From positions 1 to 29,796 of the forward strand of contig DFGN01000031.1 in the NCBI GenBank assembly GCA_002371235.1: 29,796 nucleotides of DNA, in the 5' to 3' direction. Below are positions 13,052 to 20,410 of this stretch, piece after piece. Source of the stretch: Candidatus Saccharibacteria bacterium UBA3749. Lineage in GTDB: Bacteria; Patescibacteriota; Saccharimonadia; Saccharimonadales; Saccharimonadaceae. The translations under genes were made by a program, and so were the position numbers. Within the stretch, counting starts at the first letter, position 1. Every line of letters starts with the position of its first letter. A model generated the notes under the pieces. The model searched no databases. It saw only the letters and a program-made list of their open reading frames with translations, and was not told where the DNA came from.

Positions 13052-15688
13052 CTACTTAATGTAGTGTAGTTGGTCTTTTAGCCTTGCAATTAAAGATTCT
13101 TTTTCATTGATTTGATCACGAGTTTCTTTGACTAAGTGAGCAGGAGCTTTCTCCACATAATTTGGATTCATGAGACGCGCATTCAGGGAATTAAGCTCAC
13201 GCCCAATTAGTAGGATGCGCTCCGTTAAGGCTTCTTTGTATTTAATCACTATTTCCTCAGGGACATCAAGATATAATTCATGATTTGCTAGAGCTAACCT
13301 AAGGCCACGTGGGGAACCGTTTAGGTTGTTGACATCTGGAACCTTGGCTAAGGTTTTAATCAATAGTTTGTTGTCTTGGACGATGCTGTCATTATCATAT
13401 AATAGACCGTAGGATTTCTTCTTATTGGCGCCTGAAAGGAGCTGCATGGTGGTCCTGGTTTCGGTGACGATAGCCTTTATGTTCTCAAAGTTCTCGGCGC
13501 TTATTGGGTCAAATTTGAGCCTAGAAGGCCATTTAGCAGAAGCAATAAAGCCAGTCGTCCAGGAGAGATTCTGCCAGATTGTTTCTGTTACAAATGGTGC
13601 AAATGGATGCAACGCGATAAGAAGGCTCTCAAGAGTAATCTTCAGTAAGTTGACGTTCTTGTAGATTTTCTGGCTCTCAAGGAACCAGTCAGCATATTTA
13701 TCCCAAATGGTTTGATATAGCACTTCGACTGCTTCTGAAAAGCGATAAGCTTTCATGTTTTTGTCTATCTGATCTAAGCATTCATTTATCTCACGACAGA
13801 TCCAGTCTTCACCCATGTTGTCGGTCGAATATGTTTCAGGTGCTTCTTTATCGTTCTCGTCCACAACGGACTGAATGAAGCGAGCGATATTCCATAATTT
13901 GTTACAAAGATTGCGACCTGAGATGACAGAGTTCTCGCTAAAGGCTTGATTCATGCCAGCCGAACGGCCACGCAAAATCCCAAGACGAAACGCGTCGGAA
14001 CCATATCTGACAATTAGTTCCATCGGGTTAATCACATTTCCTTTGGATTTACTCATCTTCTGGCCATGTTCGTCAAGAACGAGGCCGTGTAAATACACTT
14101 CCTTAAATGGCACTTCACCAGTAACATAAAGGCCAACCATAATCATACGCGCTACCCAGGCAAAGAGAATATCGGCGGCGGTTTCCATAACACTTAATGG
14201 ATAGTAGGGGTTAAAGTTGCCTGAAGTCCAGTCCGTACAGACAATTGGCCAGTGACTAGATGAAAACCAGGTATCGAAGGTATCTTCGTCACGTACATAT
14301 TTAACGCCACCTTTTTCGATTTCACTGAGGTTGGTGCGACGATCAAAAATCCAATCTGGTTCATCCGTTGCCTCTGGGTCGACCCTTCTAAACATCGGGA
14401 TAGCAATGCCCCATGGAATCTGGCGTGAAATGTTCCAATCTTTAAGGCCTCTGAGGTAATTAATTAGTATCTTTTGTTTGCTTTCTGGATAGAATTTTAT
14501 TTCGCCAGCCTCAAGGTGAGAAATTGCAACGCTGGCCAATTTTTCAACGTCAACAAACCACTGCTCTTTAAGAGTTGGTTCCAAAACTGTACCACATTTG
14601 TAGCAATGAGCGACTGAATGATTAATCTTGTGTTCATCTTTCAAAAGACCCTGATTCTTTAAATCTTCGAGGACTAGTTTGCGGCATTCTGCGGTGCTTA
14701 GGCCATCGTATTTTTCTGGCACGTTAATCATTTTGCCAGATTCAGAGATTACTTGAATGCGTTCAAGGTTATGTCTGCTACCAACTTCAAAATCGTCAAA
14801 ATCATGCGCAGGGGTAATTTTTACTACACCAGTACCATACTCTGGGTCGGCGTGTTCATCGGCGATAATAGGAATCGTGCGATCAGTAAGTGGCAACTTA
14901 ACTTTCTTACCAACAAGTCTCTGATAACGTTTGTCGTCTGGATTGACAGCAACGGCGGTATCACCAAATAAGGTCTCGGGGCGAGTAGTAGAGACGATGA
15001 GTGATTCTTTGGAATCAACGAGCTTATACTCAATGTCCCAAAGAGAACCTGGCTCATCTTTGTGCTCAACCTCTATGTCGGCGAAAGCTGTCTGGTGCTT
15101 AGGGCAAAAGTTGACGAGTTTCTTACCTCGATAAATCATACCGTCATTCCACATTTTCTCAAAGGTGGTGTAGACACGGTCAACAACATTCTCATCGAGC
15201 GTAAAAGTCAAATCATCCCAAGCGCACGATGCACCGAGAGCACGAAGTTGTAATTCCATGTTGCCGCGCTGCTCAGCAACAAAATCCCAAACCCTTGCAT
15301 AGAGCTCGTCGCGCGAATATTCAAAACGACTATGACCCTGCTGTTCGAGGTTACGTTCATAGACCACCCAAGTCTCGAAACCAGCATGATCTGCACCCGG
15401 AATATACCATGACGGTAAACCTTTCAATCTGTAGTAACGAGTTAAAGAATCTTCAATAGCAACCGTGAGACCATGACCAATATGCAAATTCCCGTTGGCA
15501 TTCGGTGGTGGCATGACAATTGAGAATTTCGGGGCCGCTCCATAGGTTTCCACCCTATCATCGACGCCGTTCCTATTATCATCAATAGGTTTAGTGTTTA
15601 GCTTGGGATTAAAGATACCAGATGCCTCCCACGCGGCGTAGATGTCCGCCTCGTACTCGCCTGGTTCATAACTGCTTGCAAATTTCAT
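13052..15688 (-). CDS. valS: Valyl-tRNA synthetase
   Basis: Class I aminoacyl-tRNA synthetase charging tRNA-Val, 878 residues. Features: NANGNLHIGHGL (HIGH near residue 64), editing domain (CP1) with STTRPETLFGDTAVAVNP and YGTGVVKITPAHDFDDFEVG, GQKMSKSKGNVINP (KMSKS near 544), RGRSAGMNQAFSENSVISGRNLCNKLWN typical of ValRS, and a C-terminal coiled-coil arm (about 825-875). The motif after the HIGH domain reads GADHAGFETWVVYERNL, where most bacterial ValRS have GTDHAGIATQ; the change is in-frame and the rest is intact, so this looks like a lineage variant. A -10 box ends 6 nt before the ATG. Single gene, convergent with the small protein at 12820. Confidence 0.97.
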   Translation of the reverse strand: MKFASSYEPGEYEADIYAAWEASGIFNPKLNTKPIDDNRNGVDDRVETYGAAPKFSIVMPPPNANGNLHIGHGLTVAIEDSLTRYYRLKGLPSWYIPGADHAGFETWVVYERNLEQQGHSRFEYSRDELYARVWDFVAEQRGNMELQLRALGASCAWDDLTFTLDENVVDRVYTTFEKMWNDGMIYRGKKLVNFCPKHQTAFADIEVEHKDEPGSLWDIEYKLVDSKESLIVSTTRPETLFGDTAVAVNPDDKRYQRLVGKKVKLPLTDRTIPIIADEHADPEYGTGVVKITPAHDFDDFEVGSRHNLERIQVISESGKMINVPEKYDGLSTAECRKLVLEDLKNQGLLKDEHKINHSVAHCYKCGTVLEPTLKEQWFVDVEKLASVAISHLEAGEIKFYPESKQKILINYLRGLKDWNISRQIPWGIAIPMFRRVDPEATDEPDWIFDRRTNLSEIEKGGVKYVRDEDTFDTWFSSSHWPIVCTDWTSGNFNPYYPLSVMETAADILFAWVARMIMVGLYVTGEVPFKEVYLHGLVLDEHGQKMSKSKGNVINPMELIVRYGSDAFRLGILRGRSAGMNQAFSENSVISGRNLCNKLWNIARFIQSVVDENDKEAPETYSTDNMGEDWICREINECLDQIDKNMKAYRFSEAVEVLYQTIWDKYADWFLESQKIYKNVNLLKITLESLLIALHPFAPFVTETIWQNLSWTTGFIASAKWPSRLKFDPISAENFENIKAIVTETRTTMQLLSGANKKKSYGLLYDNDSIVQDNKLLIKTLAKVPDVNNLNGSPRGLRLALANHELYLDVPEEIVIKYKEALTERILLIGRELNSLNARLMNPNYVEKAPAHLVKETRDQINEKESLIARLKDQLHYIK

Positions 15689-15694
15689 GTTATG

Positions 15695-15700
15695 ATTATA
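15695..15700 (-). promoter_or_regulatory. valS -10 box, leaderless
   Basis: Minus-strand TGaTATAAT (hexamer 15695-15700) ends 6 nt before the valS ATG at 15688. Confidence 0.7.
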
Positions 15701-15748
15701 TCACATATTTAATCTTTAGACTTTGGTAGCAAGCTATAAACTAGAACG

Positions 15749-16129
15749 CTATGCAGATAGTGCTAGTTTCGCACGGATTTCTTCAAATTCTTCTGGCGAT
15801 AATTCTAGAGTGCGACCGTACTGCCAAGTCTCATCGAGGGGAAGTAGGTGGACATGCGCATGTGGAACATCGGTGCCAACAACTTTCCAGATAATCCTTG
15901 TACCTAATACTTGTTCAAAATGCTTTGACAGCTTTTTAACCGTGGACATCAGGGCTAAGTAGTCTTTATCTTCGAGATCATAAATCCTATCCACTTCTAT
16001 CTTGGGTATTACAAGAGTATGGCCTCTGGTCTCTGGGTGAATATCCAGGAAGGCAAGAGTCTTATCGTCTTCGTAAATCTTGTAGCATGGAATCTCTCCG
16101 CGAATAATTTGTGTAAATACACTAGACAT
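15749..16129 (-). CDS. HIT-family nucleotide hydrolase
   Basis: A 126-residue histidine-triad protein. The catalytic motif HAHVHLLP lies at H90, H92 and H94, with upstream FTQIIRGEIPCYKIYEDDKTLAFLDIHP and GHTLVIPK, all characteristic of HIT hydrolases (HinT-like) that act on nucleoside phosphoramidates and related dinucleotides. The usual GQ-VxH segment before the triad is replaced by KVVGTDVPH, so the substrate may differ. Its ATG lies inside the end of the PAP2 gene (8-bp overlap), so the two are translated from one mRNA. The exact substrate is unknown. Confidence 0.92.
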   Translation of the reverse strand: MSSVFTQIIRGEIPCYKIYEDDKTLAFLDIHPETRGHTLVIPKIEVDRIYDLEDKDYLALMSTVKKLSKHFEQVLGTRIIWKVVGTDVPHAHVHLLPLDETWQYGRTLELSPEEFEEIRAKLALSA

Positions 16130-16601
16130 GGTGTTTTCTCCTTGTAATTAGATAATAAATAGAGACAAATATCATTGCAAAAACTATTCCGCCAAGAACG
16201 TCAGACCACCAATGCATTCCCGACAGAATTCTACCGGCACAGATCAAGACAGACAATACTAACATGGCTAAATCTAAGGATGTCCAGGCGAGTCTTGATT
16301 TGACATAATAGGGAAGGTTTAAAGCAATTAAGGAAAAAATCGTTAGCGCTACCATAACGTGCGTAGAAGGGAAGGAAGCTTCACCCGAGCCGTTGGGACG
16401 AACGTTTAAGACTATGAGTTTATCAAATACTATATATATAATGACCATCAAGGCTAACGGTAGAATCATCCAAAGGAGTCGATGATCAACTTTGAACAGT
16501 GATTTTCGCGTAAACAATTGATATAGGCCCAATATGACAAACACTCCTAAAAGCGCAAATGATGCAATGAGAATAATGTCAGAAATTAAATCCCAATTCA
16601 T
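16122..16601 (-). CDS. PAP2-family membrane phosphatase
   Basis: A 159-residue integral membrane protein with about five hydrophobic helices and the three-part PAP2 acid phosphatase signature: K-x6-RP (KLIVLNVRP), PSTH (SFPSTH, variant of PSGH) and R-x5-H-x3-D (GRILSGMHWWSD). Such enzymes dephosphorylate lipid phosphates; in bacteria a common role is recycling undecaprenyl pyrophosphate for cell-wall synthesis, which would fit the many wall genes in this window, but the substrate is inference. The TATAAT box ends 7 nt before the ATG. Its 3' end overlaps the HIT gene. Confidence 0.93.
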   Translation of the reverse strand: MNWDLISDIILIASFALLGVFVILGLYQLFTRKSLFKVDHRLLWMILPLALMVIIYIVFDKLIVLNVRPNGSGEASFPSTHVMVALTIFSLIALNLPYYVKSRLAWTSLDLAMLVLSVLICAGRILSGMHWWSDVLGGIVFAMIFVSIYYLITRRKHHV

Positions 16602-16608
16602 ACTACAT

Positions 16609-16614
16609 ATTATA
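16609..16614 (-). promoter_or_regulatory. PAP2-HIT operon -10 box, leaderless
   Basis: Minus-strand TGaTATAAT (hexamer 16609-16614) ends 7 nt before the ATG at 16601. Confidence 0.7.
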
Positions 16615-16633
16615 TCACACCAGTTGAACCAAC

Positions 16634-16699
16634 GGTTCGCATCCTGTCGGAATTATGAAAATAAATAAAGACTCCTTCAGAGTCTTTCTTTATTTTCAT
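16634..16699. other. tRNA-Arg trailer: hairpin and inverted T-arm copy
   Basis: 16634-16650 is an inverted copy of the tRNA-Arg T-arm (15 of 17 bases match the complement of 16707-16723). Its left part forms the palindrome GAACC-AAC-GGTTC (16626-16638). 16655-16699 is a long hairpin whose arms (ATGAAAATAAA / TTTATTTTCAT outside, AAAGACTC / GAGTCTTT inside) begin exactly at the last base of the encoded CCA; its apex on the transcribed strand is TGAAG. This matches the right-hand half of the tRNA-Gln element. No detached tRNA 3'-end copy is present on the left, where the PAP2 gene lies. Confidence 0.7.
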
Positions 16700-16775
16700 G
16701 GTACGCCCGACAGGATTTGAACCTACGACCTTTTGCTCCGCAAGCAAACGCTCTATCCAGCTGAGCTACGGGCGC
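16699..16775 (-). tRNA. tRNA-Arg (anticodon GCG)
   Basis: Minus strand, 77 nt: acceptor GCGCCCG with CGGGCGT (terminal G-U pair), D-arm AGCTCAGCTGGATAGAGC, anticodon stem TTTGC/GCAAA with loop TTGCGGA (anticodon GCG, reads CGC and possibly CGU), T-arm GTAGG-TTCAAAT-CCTGT, discriminator A and encoded CCA. A GCG anticodon is unusual for bacteria, most of which use ACG converted to ICG for this box. Confidence 0.93.
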
Positions 16776-16902
16776 ACATTGTTGATGGTTTACTCTTAGA
16801 CCTTTAGGGTCTTTGAGTAAATATGTGGATGTTTTGAATTATCTCGACATCCACCTAGAAATTAAATGAGCATCACCTATTACCGGTGACTATTTTATTA
16901 TA
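16776..16902 (-). other. Structured leader upstream of tRNA-Arg
   Basis: No gene. An extended -10 (TGtTATAAT, hexamer 16897-16902) lies about 120 nt before the tRNA. Between them are three hairpins: TCACC/GGTGA (16873-16889), GTGGATGT/ACATCCAC (16825-16854) and a TTTACTC...GAGTAAA stem with an inner AGACC/GGTCT stem (16789-16821). The tRNA therefore seems to be made from a long structured precursor. A 14-bp word TCTTAGACCTTTAG (16794-16807) recurs in the tRNA-Ser element at 21338-21351. Confidence 0.5.
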
Positions 16903-16978
16903 ACATATTTTTGAGATTATGCTGAGAGATTTTTCTGGAGTTTTCTAGGTTTTATAGGTTGTTTTGGGGATGATATGG

Positions 16979-16984
16979 TATAAT
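16979..16984 (+). promoter_or_regulatory. tRNA-Ser(CGA) -10 box
   Basis: TGgTATAAT (hexamer 16979-16984) ends 7 nt before the first base of the tRNA, so the transcript starts at or next to the mature 5' end. Confidence 0.7.
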
Positions 16985-16991
16985 TATAGAT

Positions 16992-17081
16992 GGAAGCGTG
17001 GCCGAGTGGTTGAAGGCGCACGACTCGAAATCGTGTGGGCGGGTGACCGTCTCGAAGGTTCGAATCCTTTCGCTTCCGCCA
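16992..17081 (+). tRNA. tRNA-Ser (anticodon CGA)
   Basis: 90-nt class II tRNA: acceptor GGAAGCG with CGCTTCC, anticodon stem CACGA/TCGTG with loop CTCGAAA (anticodon CGA), long variable arm (GGGCGGGTGACCGTC), T-arm with GGTTCGAATCC and encoded GCCA. Unlike the three minus-strand tRNAs it has no hairpin/inverted T-arm trailer. Confidence 0.96.
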
Positions 17082-17171
17082 TATTTGCAAGCTTAGGTTT
17101 GTAATTGGTTGGCTAATCTGAGGGAAGTACGAGAAGTGTTTAATTACTTCACTTCCACTATGGAGAGAATT

Positions 17172-17915
17172 ATGGAAAAAGACCAGAAACTTAAAACACC
17201 TAAATCAAGTAGCAAAATTAAAAAGCGTGCCCAAATAATTAAAGCAAAGCTTTTAAAATCTTATTACGGCAACCCTGCCAAGGATATGAAGCTGATTGCC
17301 GTTACTGGCACTACTGGCAAAGTGACAGTAGCTCATTTTGTGCACGAAATACTACGTTCTGCCAATGAGCAGGTCGCAGTTCTTGCTTCGGATAAGCCAT
17401 TCAAAATAAGTTTGTTACATAAATTTTTGTCCGATGCGTGGAAAGCTGGTGCAAACTATGTGATTGTGACTGTTCCAGCTGAGAGTTTACGTGATAATAT
17501 TTTCTACGGTTTACCAATTAGTGTGGCCGCGATGACAAATTTCTTGACTACAGATCTCGATGATATGACACCCAAAGAGTTCATTAGTTCCGAGAAGACC
17601 CTATTTAATATGAATCCCAGTATTGTGGTCTTAAATAGTGATGATAAGAATTATGATGATTTTGAGTGCTTCAAAGGTAAGAAAAAAACCGTCGTCTACG
17701 GCCAGACTAGTGCCGATATTAAGATTCTTAATTCTAAACTGTACCCGAAAGGAACCGAGGCATCATTATCCATCAATTCTGAGATTATTTCTGTGGCGAC
17801 CTTTGTGACTGGTGAAACGGCAGCTTCTTATATGGCCTGCGCCGCAGCCATCGCTAACGCTATCGGAATTGATTCTAAACACATAATCGACGGCATCGCG
17901 GAATACGAACCATAG
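17172..17915 (+). CDS. Degenerate MurE-like pseudoenzyme (Mur ligase paralogue)
   Basis: 247 residues aligning by eye with the N-terminal two thirds of the MurE encoded next door. The P-loop reads VTGTTGKVTVAHF where MurE has VTGTNGKTTTCF, so the Mg-binding Thr after the Lys is Val. The MurE block NLTHDHLDYH is replaced by NFLTTDLDDM, and the residue matching the carbamylated Lys (AAKGKLF) is Glu (SSEKTLF). The C-terminal ligase domain that binds the incoming amino acid is missing. It is therefore unlikely to be an active ligase. The ORF is long and intact with normal codon use, so it is probably a kept protein rather than a decaying pseudogene. Start: the ATG at 17172 has GGAGAG 6 nt upstream; a TTG at 17109 or ATG at 17160 are possible. 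It lies 90 bp after tRNA-Ser and ends 1 bp from the stop of convergent murE. Confidence 0.75.
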   Translation: MEKDQKLKTPKSSSKIKKRAQIIKAKLLKSYYGNPAKDMKLIAVTGTTGKVTVAHFVHEILRSANEQVAVLASDKPFKISLLHKFLSDAWKAGANYVIVTVPAESLRDNIFYGLPISVAAMTNFLTTDLDDMTPKEFISSEKTLFNMNPSIVVLNSDDKNYDDFECFKGKKKTVVYGQTSADIKILNSKLYPKGTEASLSINSEIISVATFVTGETAASYMACAAAIANAIGIDSKHIIDGIAEYEP

Positions 17916-17916
17916 T

Positions 17917-19176
17917 TTAGTGTTTATTTGATTTCGTCATTCTTCTTAATAGTTCTTGAGTGATTTTTGTGTCGTTAAATTCATGGGGACCATCAGCGCG
18001 AAGGATAGTCTTCTCGTGGCCCTTACCTAAGATGAGAACCAAATCACCTGGCTTCGCCAAATCTAGAGCCATTTTAATGGCTTTCTTACGATCTAGCTCC
18101 TTAAACAAATCTTTATTTAAGATCTTGCCTGCTGATTCCGCACCTTTGATAAAGCCTGCTGCAATTTTATTTGGATCTTCATCGCGAGAATCGTCTTCCG
18201 TAATGATGACAATGTCGGAGTTTTTGGCTAGAATTTTACCACGAATCGGACGGGTAGAAGGATCGCGGCGACCGGCACCGCCGTGCACAGAAATAATGCG
18301 GCCTTTATGACCTTTGATAGAATTGTAGACCTTTTCTAAGGCATCGGGGGCATGAGCATAGTCTACAATCACTGTAAATGGCTGACCTTCGTCAATTGTA
18401 TTCATGCGGCCTTCAACTGATTTTAGAGATTTAATGCCGGAGGATATTTGTTGATTGCTAAGCCCTAGCGCTTTACCGACTAGTGCTGCAGCCATTGAAT
18501 TATATACATTAAATTCGCCTGGAATACTACTTTCAATAATCATATCACCAAATGAATATTTAATTCCGTTCACGGATAATTCTATGTCTGTAGCCTTGTT
18601 TTGACCAGATTTTATACCATATGTGATATATTTACTAGATAACTTGGTATAATACTCTGTAGCTGAATCGTCGGAATTTAGTATGCTGAATTTGGCTTTT
18701 TTGAACAATTTACCCTTAGCGGCACGATAATTAGCTAGAGTTTTGTGATAATCCAAATGATCATGAGTGAGATTGGTGAAAACCGCAATTTCAAATGGAA
18801 TTCCAAGCGTACGATATTCCGCCAAAGCGTGCGAAGTGACTTCGAGAACCAGGTACTCGGCCCCCTCGGCTTTAATATCAGCAATGCGACGATTCAAAGT
18901 AAAAGCATCTACGGTCGTCATATGATTGAGCTCAGGTTTTAGATGGTTTACGCCATAAGCGACAGTAGTCATAAGACCAGCTTTTTTACCAGCATGGTTA
19001 AGCATCTGCCAAATCATAAAGCAGGTCGTAGTTTTACCATTAGTACCGGTAACTCCAATTACGTGAAGACCTCTAGCGGGATGGTGATATTTGTTTGAGG
19101 CTAAAACAGCTTGGGCATAATGATATGGAAGGACGGCCTGGTTGTAAAATGGGAGTTTCTCTAATAATTTCTTCAT
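17917..19176 (-). CDS. murE: MurE-type UDP-MurNAc-tripeptide ligase, N-terminally short
   Basis: ATP-dependent Mur ligase that adds the third residue to UDP-MurNAc-L-Ala-D-Glu. 419 residues: P-loop GTNGKTTT (44-51), TSHAL (114-118), TNLTHDHLDYH (134-144), the carbamylated-Lys block YRAAKGKLF (Lys 154), DYAHAPDAL, HGGAGRRDPSTRP and GKGHEKT. The usual N-terminal UDP-binding domain (about 80-90 residues) is absent; the ATG at 19176 lies 1 bp after the permease stop, so no longer form is possible in this operon. The specificity motif reads DDSRDEDP (328-335). Diaminopimelate enzymes have DNPR and Lys enzymes lack the Arg, so the keeping of Arg hints at, but does not prove, diaminopimelate use. 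Third gene of the ABC ATPase-permease-murE operon. Confidence 0.92.
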   Translation of the reverse strand: MKKLLEKLPFYNQAVLPYHYAQAVLASNKYHHPARGLHVIGVTGTNGKTTTCFMIWQMLNHAGKKAGLMTTVAYGVNHLKPELNHMTTVDAFTLNRRIADIKAEGAEYLVLEVTSHALAEYRTLGIPFEIAVFTNLTHDHLDYHKTLANYRAAKGKLFKKAKFSILNSDDSATEYYTKLSSKYITYGIKSGQNKATDIELSVNGIKYSFGDMIIESSIPGEFNVYNSMAAALVGKALGLSNQQISSGIKSLKSVEGRMNTIDEGQPFTVIVDYAHAPDALEKVYNSIKGHKGRIISVHGGAGRRDPSTRPIRGKILAKNSDIVIITEDDSRDEDPNKIAAGFIKGAESAGKILNKDLFKELDRKKAIKMALDLAKPGDLVLILGKGHEKTILRADGPHEFNDTKITQELLRRMTKSNKH

Positions 19177-19177
19177 A

Positions 19178-20410
19178 TTATCGGTAATGCTTCAAGGATT
19201 CGATAGAATCTTTATTTGCTGCTTTGATGGCTGGATAAATACCAAACAGTATACCAATCATAATAACTGTGAGAATGGTAATAACAATAATTTTCCAACT
19301 AATATACGGCGCAAATGGAGTGATGGTTGAAAGCAGGAAAGCGAAGAAATAGCCTAAGACCATGCCGAGTAGACCTCCCAGTATAGAAAGAATTAGTGCC
19401 TCAAATAGAAACTGCATAAGAATATTACCACCAGAGGCTCCTACCGCCTTCCTAACGCCAATTTCGTGGGTACGTTCTGCTACTGATACCAGCATAATAT
19501 TCATGACGCCAATGCCGCCAACAATGAGTGAAATACCGGCAACTAGCGCTAACATGCCCGATATTATATTAAACAGGGAACCAGCTGGATGAGTAATATC
19601 GTCACCATAGGTAACTGAAAAATTCGTGTCACCATGTTTTTGCTCTGTCAGGCTTGCAATAATATTTTTTTTGAGTTCTGGAAGGCTATCAGTATTAGCT
19701 GCTTTAATATTTATCTGCTGAATCTGAACAGAACCCGTAGCTTTCTCCAAGTTATCAATGTCCATAATAGCCGCATTATCATAGTCAACATTATTAAAGC
19801 TGACTGTTTTATCCACTTTATCCAGGACACCAACTATCATGTATTTCTCACCCATAATGGTAACTGTCTTACCTATAGTGCTGTTAATTGTATTAAAAAG
19901 AGCCAATGAAAGAGTGTGACCTAATACTATAGATTTTTCTTCATTTGCTTCAGTTAGAAATGCGCCATACCGAATAGACAATGGTTCAATGCTGGTAAAA
20001 TCTAGATTAGTGCCAAGAATCGTGACAGAATTAATGGTGTTCTTCTCTGTGATAATGGTATTATTAGAAATGGCAATTGGCGCAGCAGCTACTACATTTG
20101 GTATTTTCTTAATCGTATCTACATCAGATATGGATAAGTTAGAGTTTTGGAAGGAGTTAGCAGAAGTTAATTCTTCTACTACACTAGTAATTGAATCCTT
20201 TGTTGAACTTGGCCTTACCACGACAAGATCATTACCGATTCCGCCAATTTCACTTTTAACTAGATTGGAGATACTGCCAGTTAGTGAGAGAATCATAATA
20301 ATACTTGCCACACCAATAGCAATACCAAGACAGGTTAGGAATGAGCGAGTGCGATTTTCTTTAATGGACGCTTTTGCAAGCTTATAGTGAGTTTTTAATA
20401 ATAAGGCCAT
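19178..20410 (-). CDS. MacB-like ABC transporter permease (FtsX domain)
   Basis: 410 residues with the MacB layout: a first membrane helix (about 22-45, FLTCLGIAIGVASIIMIL), a large extracytoplasmic domain (about 50-285, MacB_PCD type) and three C-terminal helices of an FtsX domain. The latter include ISLIVGGIGVMNIMLVSVAERTHEIGVRKAVGASGG, the coupling segment typical of this class, and it ends DSIESLKHYR. Such permeases work as mechanotransmitters in export of peptides, lipoproteins or antibiotics rather than classic import. The substrate is unknown. Its ATG overlaps the stop of the ATPase gene (TAATG), and murE starts 1 bp after its stop, so all three are one operon. Confidence 0.93.
   Translation of the reverse strand: MALLLKTHYKLAKASIKENRTRSFLTCLGIAIGVASIIMILSLTGSISNLVKSEIGGIGNDLVVVRPSSTKDSITSVVEELTSANSFQNSNLSISDVDTIKKIPNVVAAAPIAISNNTIITEKNTINSVTILGTNLDFTSIEPLSIRYGAFLTEANEEKSIVLGHTLSLALFNTINSTIGKTVTIMGEKYMIVGVLDKVDKTVSFNNVDYDNAAIMDIDNLEKATGSVQIQQINIKAANTDSLPELKKNIIASLTEQKHGDTNFSVTYGDDITHPAGSLFNIISGMLALVAGISLIVGGIGVMNIMLVSVAERTHEIGVRKAVGASGGNILMQFLFEALILSILGGLLGMVLGYFFAFLLSTITPFAPYISWKIIVITILTVIMIGILFGIYPAIKAANKDSIESLKHYR

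Noticed and set aside
17172..17915. Calling the MurE paralogue a pseudogene
   Set aside because: The frame is open over its whole length with normal codon use and a ribosome site; loss of catalytic residues alone does not make it a broken gene.
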